From an uncultured Alistipes sp. (GTDB taxonomy: Bacteria; Bacteroidota; Bacteroidia; Bacteroidales; Rikenellaceae): a DNA stretch of 64,000 nucleotides. Of the stretch, positions 37,812 to 45,543 are shown piece by piece (positions within the stretch are counted from its first letter, which is position 1; each line of letters opens with the position of its first letter). The notes under the pieces are model-generated. The model did no database searches. It had not been told where the DNA came from and saw only the letters and a list, made by a program, of their open reading frames with translations. Position numbers and translations under genes: made by a program. The stretch covers positions 256,748-320,747 of the forward strand of contig UQDC01000001.1 of the NCBI GenBank assembly GCA_900539755.1, in the 5' to 3' direction.

Positions 37812-37967
37812 CGGAGCGGCAGGAGTCGAACCTGCCGGACACGACTGTTCCGTGACTTTTGCCCGACGGGCGTCCCCGTATGAGGTGGGTTAGAGTGCAG
37901 AGGGCGGGAGCGTCCTCCCGGAAGGGTTTTGTTGTCCTCTGCTGCGTCTCCTGACGCACACGCTCCG
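37812..37967 (-). ncRNA. tRNA-like structured RNA of about 156 bases
   Basis: Read on the - strand from 37967, a 7-base acceptor-like strand CGGAGCG pairs exactly with CGCTCCG at 37818-37812. Two bases follow it, then a 6-bp hairpin with a 4-base AGGA loop (37958-37943), placed and shaped like the D arm of tRNA-Sec. Just before the 3' acceptor strand is a T arm of GCAGG/CCTGC with loop TTCGACT (37835-37819), holding all invariant T-loop bases. About 107 bases replace the anticodon and variable arms: a 7-bp helix (37942-37936 with 37903-37897) holding an inner 6-bp hairpin, a 5-bp hairpin (37879-37866), and a 4-bp hairpin with a 7-base loop (37854-37840). Two of these hairpins share a GACG loop. 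No CCA end is encoded and no anticodon loop with U33 is visible, so it is not a normal tRNA. Confidence 0.6.
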
Positions 37968-38029
37968 TAATAGCATTGTATGGAGGGAGGTGGTAGGTGG
38001 TAGTGTTGAAAAAGGGTGTATAGCTGGGG

Positions 38030-38299
38030 TTAATTCAGGTATTTTGCCAGCTCATTCCAGTCGAAATCGGTCAGGACCTCTCCTTCGGGTTGCCAAAGAT
38101 GAAATTCCCACCAGATAGGGACGATGTGATCTTGGAGTCCGGGTTCAGGGTTTGGGTAGATCAGCAGGGTGCAGGTCAGAGTGGAGTAGAATTCTTCGGT
38201 GTCGAGGTCAACGGTTCCGTTAAAGAACTCTTTGTTATCTACGGCGTCGAGGAGTAGGGAGGCGAAAGTTTGGTAGATTTCGGGGTTGATAGAGATCAT
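38030..38299 (-). CDS. hypothetical protein, 89 residues, mobile-element type
   Basis: An acidic protein with the conserved-looking core DTEEFYSTLTCTLLIY and IVPIWWEFHLW, ending in a short helix DFDWNELAKYL. I recall similar small proteins of unknown function in Bacteroidales prophages and mobile elements, but have no functional assignment. It lies upstream of the tRNA-like RNA and the terminase genes on the same strand, and is divergent from the S24 repressor. Confidence 0.65.
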   Translation of the reverse strand: MISINPEIYQTFASLLLDAVDNKEFFNGTVDLDTEEFYSTLTCTLLIYPNPEPGLQDHIVPIWWEFHLWQPEGEVLTDFDWNELAKYLN

Positions 38300-38316
38300 A
38301 GTTTTTAGGTTTTGTG

Positions 38317-38324
38317 CAAAAGTA
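38317..38324 (-). promoter_or_regulatory. candidate -7 element for the terminase-side genes
   Basis: CAAAAGTA reads TACTTTTG on the - strand, an exact -7 match, 18 bases before the start of the 89-residue gene. No good -33 partner was found. Confidence 0.4.
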
Positions 38325-38400
38325 GCGGTACAGATTTTCTATACGTTTATACAATTTCTGAATTTGTTGATAACTTATTAAAAAAATGATAACCACTATA

Positions 38401-38432
38401 TTTTGCGATAAAAATAAAATTTCTTAACTTTG
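38401..38432 (+). promoter_or_regulatory. promoter of the S24 repressor gene
   Basis: TTTTG (38401-38405) and TAACTTTG (38425-38432) are spaced by exactly 19 bases, among the best Bacteroidetes promoters in the window. The predicted start near 38439 lies just before two palindromes that may be operators. Confidence 0.75.
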
Positions 38433-38447
38433 TTTTACAAATATAAG

Positions 38448-38480
38448 TTCAATATTTGAATTTTGTTCACTTGAAGTGAA
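38448..38480. promoter_or_regulatory. two candidate repressor operators
   Basis: TTCAATATTTGAA (38448-38460, arms of 5 with a 3-base centre) and TTCACTTGAAGTGAA (38466-38480, perfect arms of 7 around one base) lie in the first bases of the transcript. Their centres are 19 bases apart, close to two helical turns, so cooperative binding by the adjacent repressor is plausible. This is inference. Confidence 0.5.
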
Positions 38481-38511
38481 AATTTTTAGTGAAAATTTGA
38501 ATTTTTCCAAG

Positions 38512-39183
38512 ATGAGAGAGCGTTTAAAGTTGATTCGCAAGGAGTTGGGAATGACTCAGGAGATGTTGGCCCAGAAGTTGGGAATTGGGAAGAGTGCATT
38601 GTCGATGATCGAGACGGGTCGTGCTGCTCTTTCCGAACGGAATAAGAATATTCTTGTTCAAGAATTGAACGTTAATCCGGAGTGGTTGGAGACGGGTAAG
38701 GGTTCGATGTTTTTTGAGCAGCGTCCGGAGGCGATTTTCATGAATCGTTCGGATCGAAAGGTGCCGACGCAGAGTGTTCCTTTATATAATATAGAGGGGA
38801 CTGCCGGCTTGGTTCCGTTGTTTGTTGACCGGGATTCACAGACTCCGATTGATTATATACACATTCCGAATTTGCCACGGTGTGATGGAGCCATTTACGT
38901 GGTTGGAGACAGTATGTATCCGTTGTTAAAGAGTGGGGATATCGTGTTGTACAAGCAGGTGAGTGGTATTGAGAATATTTTTTGGGGCGATATGTATTTG
39001 TTGTCGATCGATATTGACGGCGAGGAGTACGTAACGGTGAAATATATTCAGAAATCGGAGCGAGAGGGTTGTGTGAAGTTGGTGAGTCAGAATCCGCACC
39101 ATGCGGACAAGGATGTTCCTATTGAGAAGATTCGGGCTTTGGCATTTGTGAAGGCGAGCATTCGCATGAATTCGATTCGATAG
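38512..39183 (+). CDS. LexA/CI-like repressor: HTH plus S24 peptidase domain
   Basis: A 223-residue regulator. The N-terminal Xre-type HTH is ELGMTQEMLAQKLGIGKSAL (about 12-31). The C-terminal S24 domain has the Ser in VVGDSMYPLL (about Ser134) and a Lys in VTVKYIQ (about 177) in LexA-like order. An Ala-Gly bond (about 98-99, GTAGLVPL) sits where such proteins cut themselves, so DNA damage may relieve repression. I use the ATG at 38512; a GTG at 38476 would lie inside the second palindrome. Probable regulator of the terminase cassette. Confidence 0.85.
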   Translation: MRERLKLIRKELGMTQEMLAQKLGIGKSALSMIETGRAALSERNKNILVQELNVNPEWLETGKGSMFFEQRPEAIFMNRSDRKVPTQSVPLYNIEGTAGLVPLFVDRDSQTPIDYIHIPNLPRCDGAIYVVGDSMYPLLKSGDIVLYKQVSGIENIFWGDMYLLSIDIDGEEYVTVKYIQKSEREGCVKLVSQNPHHADKDVPIEKIRALAFVKASIRMNSIR

Positions 39184-39348
39184 AGGAAAGAGTCTCTGTA
39201 TAGCTGTCAGTCCTGTTGCTTAGGTGTGGGAGTTTTGTTGGAATTGAGATGGAGGTGGGTTACACCTGTTTCTATCAATAAAATGTTGGCCATTGAGTGG
39301 TTTTGGGTGACAGCTTTGTGGTGCAGATCATTTAATAGTAGATAATAT

Positions 39349-40011
39349 ATGGATGTCAAGATTTCGCCTCAATGGAAAGCATGGATAGGCGATGAATTTG
39401 AGAAACCCTATTTTGCGGAGTTGGTCCGTTTTGTCAAGCAAGAGTATGCTACGCATCAGGTGTTTCCGGCAGGTCGCAATATTTTTCATGCATTTGACAT
39501 GTGTGAGCCGGATCAGATCAAGGTGGTGATGATTGGTCAGGATCCTTATCATGGGGTCGGTCAGGCACATGGACTCTGTTTTTCGGTGAATGAGGGAGTT
39601 CCGTTTCCTCCGTCGTTGGTCAATATTTTGCAGGAGGTTCATGACGATGTTGGGGCTCCGATTCCGACAAGTGGAAACTTGGATCGATGGGCATCACAGG
39701 GTGTGTTGATGTTGAACGCTGTTTTGACGGTTCGTGCTCATGAGCCGACCTCACATGTCGGTAAGGGGTGGGAACAGTTTACGGATGCCGTGGTACGCGC
39801 TATTTCGACCCATCGGGAACATGTGGTGTATATGTTATGGGGTGCTTACGCTCAGCGTAAGGGAGCCATGGTTGATGCAACGCGGAATTGTATTTTGAAA
39901 AGTGTTCATCCGTCGCCGTTATCGGCATACCGTGGTTTTTTCGGATGTCGCCATTTTTCACAGGCCAATGCTTATCTCGAATCGCAGGGATTGTCTCCTA
40001 TTGTTTGGTAG
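39349..40011 (+). CDS. ung: uracil-DNA glycosylase, family 1
   Basis: Base-excision repair enzyme removing uracil from DNA. The catalytic water-activating loop is GQDPYHG and the leucine-intercalation loop HPSPLSAYRGF; both are complete. At 220 residues it is standard. The small preceding gap (39184-39348) shows no structure. Confidence 0.97.
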   Translation: MDVKISPQWKAWIGDEFEKPYFAELVRFVKQEYATHQVFPAGRNIFHAFDMCEPDQIKVVMIGQDPYHGVGQAHGLCFSVNEGVPFPPSLVNILQEVHDDVGAPIPTSGNLDRWASQGVLMLNAVLTVRAHEPTSHVGKGWEQFTDAVVRAISTHREHVVYMLWGAYAQRKGAMVDATRNCILKSVHPSPLSAYRGFFGCRHFSQANAYLESQGLSPIVW

Positions 40012-40045
40012 AGGGGTGCCGAATAAGTGATAAGTTATGGAGCAT

Positions 40046-40089
40046 AAAACAGGGGAAGCCGTGCTAACAGCACGGCTTCCCCTGTTTTT
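40046..40089. terminator. bidirectional terminator between ung and the lipid kinase
   Basis: A perfect 20-bp stem (40046-40065 with 40069-40088, loop AAC), flanked by A-runs and T-runs, between convergent genes. Confidence 0.9.
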
Positions 40090-40151
40090 GTTTTGGAAAC
40101 GTTTATGTTGGGTTGCTTGTGTTTTTGGGAATCTCGAAGCGACTAAACCAG

Positions 40152-41072
40152 TTATTTGTCCAGTACGGGGCGAATAACCCGTAATGCTGCGTGTTCACAG
40201 GTGATATGGACTGGGAAATTGGGTCCTGGTTGTCCGTCAATATCGGTTGTTTCATCGCGACGTAGCGGGCAATCGACAATAAAGTCATTGCTTTTGAAGT
40301 GGAAGACGCCGGCTGGATACTCTCCGGGTTGCAGACGTACCAGTCTGGCGTTTTGCCGGAGGAAATGGAAGATGGTTCTCAGGGTATCGATGGGACTGTC
40401 ACCTTTGACCACCAGTACATCCAATAGACCATCATCGATTTCGGCATTGAAGGCGAACTGCATTCTGCCGGCAGTACGGCCGTTGAATACGAAGAAGATG
40501 AGTGAGGTCCCGTCGAAATTTGTCTCTTGGGAGCGGATGGTCAGATTCATTTTGCGGAAATTGGGAATTTCGCCCAATCCGCTGACGTAGTATGCCAATT
40601 TGCCGAAATTATTTTTCAGGACGGTTGGAGTTTTTTGTGATACGTCTGTGAAGAGGCCGCAACTGAACACATTGACGAAATATTCTCCATTGGCTACACC
40701 CAGATCGACACGATGTTCTTCTCCATTCAGAATGGCGCGGCATGCTTGGTTAATATCGGTTGGCATTCCGAGCATACCTGCAAAATCGTTGGCGGTTCCA
40801 GTGGAGAGGACAGCGACAGGGATGTCGATATTTGCACGTTTCATGATGCCGACGACATAGTTGACAGTCCCGTCGCCGCCGGCAATCAATACATGGCGGA
40901 ATCCGTAGCCCAATAGTTCGACCAGTGCATGTTCTTCTTCGGGTTTGAAAGAGAGTCGATAGGGCACGACCATATAGCCATGTTGTTGATAGATCATGAC
41001 GATTGAATCGAGCCATTCGGTAATGACGGTTTCGCCAGCTGTCGGGTTATATAAAAAGCAAATCGGTTTCAT
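40152..41072 (-). CDS. diacylglycerol/lipid kinase, YegS/BmrU family
   Basis: A 306-residue DAGK-catalytic-domain protein. The nucleotide loop GGDGTVNYV (about 66-74), the preceding NPTAGE near the N-terminus and STGTANDFA are the family signatures. It likely phosphorylates diacylglycerol or a related lipid at the inner face of the membrane. Substrate preference is unknown. Confidence 0.9.
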   Translation of the reverse strand: MKPICFLYNPTAGETVITEWLDSIVMIYQQHGYMVVPYRLSFKPEEEHALVELLGYGFRHVLIAGGDGTVNYVVGIMKRANIDIPVAVLSTGTANDFAGMLGMPTDINQACRAILNGEEHRVDLGVANGEYFVNVFSCGLFTDVSQKTPTVLKNNFGKLAYYVSGLGEIPNFRKMNLTIRSQETNFDGTSLIFFVFNGRTAGRMQFAFNAEIDDGLLDVLVVKGDSPIDTLRTIFHFLRQNARLVRLQPGEYPAGVFHFKSNDFIVDCPLRRDETTDIDGQPGPNFPVHITCEHAALRVIRPVLDK

Positions 41073-41250
41073 TCTGTTCCTGTTTTCAAATCGATCAACC
41101 GGGCATTGGTTGTATGATCAAGTATGGGTGATTACTTTGTAAGATAGTCTATTTTATTGAATTTTTATTAGTCTGAGTTATATAAATTGGTTTTGTAGGT
41201 GATAAAATTAGTTGTCTGAAAGTTACATCTGTTTGTGTTGGTGTTATGAC

Positions 41251-42279
41251 CTATTCGAGGATCCAGGTTTCCATACCGGGAGTCATATAGGTTTGGTAGG
41301 CGCCCTGTTCGTCGGACCACACCAAATAGGCTTGTAGCTCTGGATGTTCTTTCAGGAATCGGATGCTCTCTTCGAGGCCGAGAATCATGCACAACGTTCC
41401 ATAGGCGTCTGCTTGAGCCGACGAGGGGGCCACCACCGTAGCCGAAAGCAGATTGCTCACTACGGGCTGACCGGTTCGGGCATCGACGGTATGGACGATT
41501 TTGCGTCCGGAGCTGTCGGTATAGAATTTTCGGTAATTGCCGGATGTTGCCAATCCGCAATTTGAGATTCCGATTCTGACCTGCAGTTGAGCTCCGGGAG
41601 TCATATTGCCTTCAATCGGTTTGTCGATTCCGACTCGCCACGGCATACCTTGAGCGTTGCAGCCCCGGGCAAAGATCTCACCTCCCAGTTCGATCAGGTA
41701 ATTGGTCTTTCCTAATGAATCGAGCCAATGGGCGAGACAGTCCACGGTAGCACCTTGGGCGATTGAATTGAGATCAATGCGCATGTCTGGATGCTGTTTC
41801 TTCAAATGGCCCTGTTCGATGGATAACTTTTGGTAACCAACGCGTTCCAGCAACGAGTCGATATTGGGGTTTTGGGTGGGTTTCCCGCCAGCAAAACCGT
41901 AAGCTGCGGTCAAAGGTCCGATGGTAATATCATATCGTCCGTCGCTTTCTCGGCTGATGGAATCTGCTAAATGGATGCAGGAGGTAATCAAGTGGTCTAA
42001 TGTGTCTGTTTCGCCTCGATTAATTCGACACAGCAGCGATTGCGGATTATACAGGGATAATGAGTTGTCGATTTGGTTCAGGATTGAATCGATTTGGGGT
42101 TTTAATCCGTTGCTTGTGCTGTCTCCGACCAAAACGATATGGTATGTGCCACCTTGTGCATATCCGTCGATTACGGTTTGCAATTGTTGCGTTTGGTGTC
42201 GGCATCCTGTTGTAATGATTAGTATGCCGATTAAAACCAAAGTTGCAAATGGGAAGTATTTATCTCCTTTGTGAAACAT
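41251..42279 (-). CDS. apbE: FAD:protein FMN transferase lipoprotein
   Basis: ApbE attaches FMN covalently to Thr residues of target proteins such as Nqr and Rnf subunits, outside the cytoplasm. The 342-residue protein has a signal peptide with lipobox TTGC (Cys26). Typical motifs are YNPQSLLCRIN, LNSIAQGATVD, the His in KIVHTVDARTGQPV and the metal Asp in SSAQADAYGT. No target gene lies adjacent. Confidence 0.94.
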   Translation of the reverse strand: MFHKGDKYFPFATLVLIGILIITTGCRHQTQQLQTVIDGYAQGGTYHIVLVGDSTSNGLKPQIDSILNQIDNSLSLYNPQSLLCRINRGETDTLDHLITSCIHLADSISRESDGRYDITIGPLTAAYGFAGGKPTQNPNIDSLLERVGYQKLSIEQGHLKKQHPDMRIDLNSIAQGATVDCLAHWLDSLGKTNYLIELGGEIFARGCNAQGMPWRVGIDKPIEGNMTPGAQLQVRIGISNCGLATSGNYRKFYTDSSGRKIVHTVDARTGQPVVSNLLSATVVAPSSAQADAYGTLCMILGLEESIRFLKEHPELQAYLVWSDEQGAYQTYMTPGMETWILE

Positions 42280-42388
42280 TATTTTGGGGTTTGGTATTGG
42301 AGGTGACGGTGTACATGGGGCTGTTGTGCACCTCTGACTTGTAGTTTGATAGGTTGTTTTGTGTTTAGCTGCTTATACAAATATCGCG

Positions 42389-42396
42389 CAAAGATA
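42389..42396 (-). promoter_or_regulatory. candidate -7 element of the apbE promoter
   Basis: CAAAGATA reads TATCTTTG on the - strand, an exact match followed by C on the coding side. It leaves a leader of about 100 bases before apbE. Confidence 0.45.
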
Positions 42397-42566
42397 GCAA
42401 AAACGCCATTTAGCTTCATGGTTCCCGGGATGTTGCGGGTGATTCAATAAACTCTTTTAACAAAAATAATTAAATATTGTTAACGAGGCTACGGGATAGG
42501 ATGTTGCGGAAACATCCTGGGAAGAAACGGACAAATCGGTTATTTTTTTTCTTATTTTGCATCGCT

Positions 42567-44111
42567 ATGAAGACAAATTGTAATTTTCCGCTGAACGCTC
42601 CGATTCCCATTACACTGCCCAGCTGCATGGAGCATGAAGTTGAGGCTATTCTGGCGTTGTTGGATGAAGGAGCGCCTGTGATCCATATACGCAAACCTGA
42701 AGCGACTGTTGCAGAACTTGACCAGCTGTTGATGCAGTTGCAGACATCTGGAACTGATATGCGACGCTTGACTCTGCACCATCATCTGGAGTTTGCCCAA
42801 CGTTTCGCTTTGGGTGGAATTCATCTGAGGGAAGAGGCTTTGCAATCTTTACAAAAGCCTTTAACTGGACGACAGGAATCCGATGATCTCCTGCCACAGT
42901 TAGATTTGTCTTCCGTAGCGAGTGATTCGAACCCATCGTCGGTAGAACTTTCACGCACGATGTATTCACAATCAAGCGGTTGTACCCAAGATGCCGGTCC
43001 TGAGCGGCTGGCAACAGCTTCCCAAGACACATTGGGATCCCTAATGGTTTTTTGTGATTCTCAATTACAGACTTCACAATCAACGCCCGATGAGTCAATG
43101 ATTGCAACATCAAGCCGATTCTCTCAAACCAAGCTCCGCGTCAGTGCTCCGGCGCACAGTTGGGAGGAGGCGTGTCGATTGGCTGCTCAATGCGACTATG
43201 TACTGTTCAGTCCGTTGTTTGATTCTGTGTCAAAGTCTGGTTATAGGGGAGCGATCGATCCGGCAGAGGTTTGCCAACTTTTGCGTCGGTATCATGATGG
43301 GAATATGATTGCACTTGGTGGAATCACGTTGCAAAATATCTCTTTGGCCCGTGCTGCAGCCTTTGATGGAGTTGCTGCTATTGGGTCGATATGGAAACTC
43401 GACTCAACGGGAGCCATTGACGTTTCCCGGACACGACTTGCCTACCAAAGATTGACACGTCGTTGGCAGGCTGCGGGTGGTACTTTACAATTCATTTCAG
43501 ACGGCACTCTTGCCACTGTTGAGGCCTATTTGAAGGGGGGCGGGCGATGGGTACAACTTCGCATGAAAGAGACTCCTGCCGAAACGATCATTACGCGAGG
43601 TAAAACCTTGCTACCATTGTGTCATCAATATGGTGCCTTGTTGATTGTGAATGACGATCCTCAGTTGGCGGCTGCTATTGGGGCAGATGGCGTACATTTG
43701 GGACAGAGCGATATGGCTCCGGACGATGCCCGCAAATTGTTGGGTGAACGGGCCATTATCGGCTGTACAGCCAATACTTTTGAGCAGATTCAGAAGATCG
43801 CTCAAAGCTCGGCAGATTACATTGGATTAGGACCATTTCGTTACACCACCACCAAAAAGAATTTGGCGCCATTGCTTGGGGTAGAGGGTTATACTCGCAT
43901 TATGCAACAGATGGCAGAGGCCGGCATTCGGTTGCCTCTGGTAGCGATCGGGGGGATTACTGTGGAGGATGTTCCGCAGATTATGGCTTGTGGTGTCAAC
44001 GGGTTGGCAATTAGCGGTTCCATTTCGCATGCCGCTGATGTAACCTCCACTACTGCACAATTTGTAACCAAGATCGCACAACATCGTACGGTTATAATGC
44101 CGAAATCCTAA
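42567..44111 (+). CDS. thiE: tandem thiamine-phosphate-synthase-like protein
   Basis: A 514-residue fusion of two TMP-synthase/TenI-type TIM barrels. The C-terminal copy (about 310-505) keeps the ThiE signatures: QLRMKE, LIVNDDPQLAAAIGADGVHLGQSD, YIGLGPFRYTTTKK and VAIGGITVEDVP. It can be expected to join the pyrimidine and thiazole moieties of thiamine. The N-terminal copy starts HIRKPEAT and has LGGIHLREE, YVLFSPLFDSVSKSGY and IALGGI, closer to TenI. It is split by a Ser/Gln-rich insert of about 75 residues. I use the ATG at 42567. No other thi gene and no TPP riboswitch are visible nearby. Confidence 0.85.
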   Translation: MKTNCNFPLNAPIPITLPSCMEHEVEAILALLDEGAPVIHIRKPEATVAELDQLLMQLQTSGTDMRRLTLHHHLEFAQRFALGGIHLREEALQSLQKPLTGRQESDDLLPQLDLSSVASDSNPSSVELSRTMYSQSSGCTQDAGPERLATASQDTLGSLMVFCDSQLQTSQSTPDESMIATSSRFSQTKLRVSAPAHSWEEACRLAAQCDYVLFSPLFDSVSKSGYRGAIDPAEVCQLLRRYHDGNMIALGGITLQNISLARAAAFDGVAAIGSIWKLDSTGAIDVSRTRLAYQRLTRRWQAAGGTLQFISDGTLATVEAYLKGGGRWVQLRMKETPAETIITRGKTLLPLCHQYGALLIVNDDPQLAAAIGADGVHLGQSDMAPDDARKLLGERAIIGCTANTFEQIQKIAQSSADYIGLGPFRYTTTKKNLAPLLGVEGYTRIMQQMAEAGIRLPLVAIGGITVEDVPQIMACGVNGLAISGSISHAADVTSTTAQFVTKIAQHRTVIMPKS

Positions 44112-44325
44112 GTGTAGGAACTGAGGTGTCAATCCAATTGTGATTCACTCGTTGTTTACATTGTTGCCGTATATACGTATATAGGGAAAACAGCGACTGG
44201 ATGCGGAACGTTTGACTATAACCTGGATTGGCGTACACTACACGATGACTCCAATCAATACGTGTAGCTGTTTACCGTATTGAGGGAGCAAGATCTTAAT
44301 TAATGATAAAACTTGTTTATATACC

Positions 44326-44778
44326 ATGAGAATATTGATCCAACGCGTTCGCGAAGCATCGGTCACAATCGACGCGCAGTTGTATAGTTCGATCGGCAGG
44401 GGCCTACTTGTGTTGGTCGGCATTGAAGATGTCGATACGGAGGAGGATGTGGCTTGGCTTTGCGGCAAATTATTAAAACTTCGCATTTTCGATGACGAGG
44501 CCGGCGTTATGAACTGTTCGGCTGAAGATGTCGGGGCAGATATTTTGATTGTCAGTCAGTTTACCTTGCATGCCTCGACCCGCAAAGGCAATCGTCCTTC
44601 CTACATTCGTGCTGCCCGTCCCGAAAAGGCTATTCCGTTTTATGAAGCGTTTATTGCGGCGGTGCGTCAGGGGGCAACCGGTATGGTTGAAACGGGTCGT
44701 TTTGGTGCCGACATGCAGGTAGCTTTGATCAACGACGGCCCGGTCACCATTTGGATTGATTCGCAACATCGGGAGTAA
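44326..44778 (+). CDS. dtd: D-aminoacyl-tRNA deacylase
   Basis: Removes D-amino acids and glycine mischarged on tRNAs. The 150-residue length and both active-site motifs are right: SQFTLHAS and NDGPVTIWID. The 214-base gap before it has a CTACACG/CGTGTAG inverted repeat and a TATATACGTATATA palindrome of unknown role. Confidence 0.95.
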   Translation: MRILIQRVREASVTIDAQLYSSIGRGLLVLVGIEDVDTEEDVAWLCGKLLKLRIFDDEAGVMNCSAEDVGADILIVSQFTLHASTRKGNRPSYIRAARPEKAIPFYEAFIAAVRQGATGMVETGRFGADMQVALINDGPVTIWIDSQHRE

Positions 44779-44887
44779 TTTTTTTGAGTATAGACCAATT
44801 GCTTTGCAAGGAATTCCAGATATGCGATCTGCGTCCTACTACGCAGAACAGATAGATTGTAACGTACATTTATTCTGAATATCTCGT

Positions 44888-44895
44888 TATCTTTG
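44888..44895 (+). promoter_or_regulatory. candidate -7 element upstream of the MazG-like relic
   Basis: TATCTTTG followed by C, a full -7 match, about 70 bases before the small ORF. Confidence 0.45.
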
Positions 44896-44967
44896 CATGA
44901 AAGTGGTGGGTTGCCAATCTCACGGTTTGCATTTGAGTGACGGAACCTGCAAAAACAATCGGAATAC

Positions 44968-45255
44968 ATGACAATTGAAGAGGCACAACAACTGGTTGAG
45001 GTGTGGAAGTTGAAACAGCAACAGACCGGAACGGCTTGCAGTTCATCTGCCAAAACATGCTGTGAGACCGAGGAGAAAACGCAGCAATCGGGCGTTAAGG
45101 ACACAGCAGAGGCTTTGCCTGCAGACAAGGAAACAGTGTTATTGCAGGTTGGCCAGCAATTTTGGAGGTTGCTTGACGAAGCGAATAGTCGCGGTGTAGA
45201 TTTGACGGCAGCTTTGACGGAAACACTCCGCCATCTCAATACCGAAAAACAGTAA
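44968..45255 (+). pseudogene. shrunken MazG-like protein lacking its catalytic core
   Basis: A 95-residue ORF. Its start (MTIEEAQQLVEVW) and its end (LLDEANSRGVDLTAALTETLRH) resemble the termini of the MazG-like nucleotide pyrophosphohydrolases that often follow dtd in Bacteroidetes. The middle, where ExxE and ExxD metal ligands should be, is replaced by a Ser/Thr/Cys/Gln-rich stretch of about 45 residues. The frame is open and a promoter lies upstream, so it may be translated, but pyrophosphatase activity is not expected. Family assignment is from memory of the pattern. Confidence 0.5.
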
Positions 45256-45330
45256 TTTTTTATTGGTTTTGGTTTCGGCATGTTTGTGTGCATAGATGCA
45301 TCATGTGCCATCGGCTATTGAGGGAAGGCG

Positions 45331-45416
45331 CAGCGGGACCTGGCATAGCTCGATGACCCCTTGTGCATGGGATCGCCCGCTGAATTTTACGGAGGATGCG
45401 GAACAGACTTCCTCCG
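45331..45416 (+). promoter_or_regulatory. structured leader before the class III aminotransferase gene
   Basis: A 7-bp stem CAGCGGG/CCCGCTG (45331-45337 with 45376-45382) encloses an inner hairpin (CGAT/ATCG and CCC/GGG, 45351-45375). It is followed by a second 7-bp stem CGGAGGA/TCCTCCG (45390-45396 with 45410-45416). The ORF-free stretch runs 45256-45543. No known riboswitch class was recognised. Confidence 0.4.
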
Positions 45417-45543
45417 GCCGAAAACCAAACAATTTGAAATAAAGGTGACTTTCTGTCCGTGGGACAATTTCTATCCAGCTCCAATAGATACTTTGGCCGG
45501 CAGAAATGCAGGACAGTCCTATCTCTGATCAATAAGAACTATC

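Noticed and set aside
37639..37959. GTG-started 106-codon ORF across the tRNA-like RNA
   Set aside because: Its middle (GRFDSCRSG) is what a T arm looks like when translated, and the rest has no domain; the RNA structure explains the conservation better. It remains a control hypothesis.
37812..37967. An ordinary tRNA gene at this place
   Set aside because: No 5-bp anticodon stem with a 7-base loop containing U33 could be placed, the length is twice that of a tRNA, and the 5' partner of the acceptor lies 156 bases away.
42280..42566. TPP riboswitch upstream of the ThiE-like gene
   Set aside because: The conserved CUGAGA and related core sequences of the TPP class are not present.
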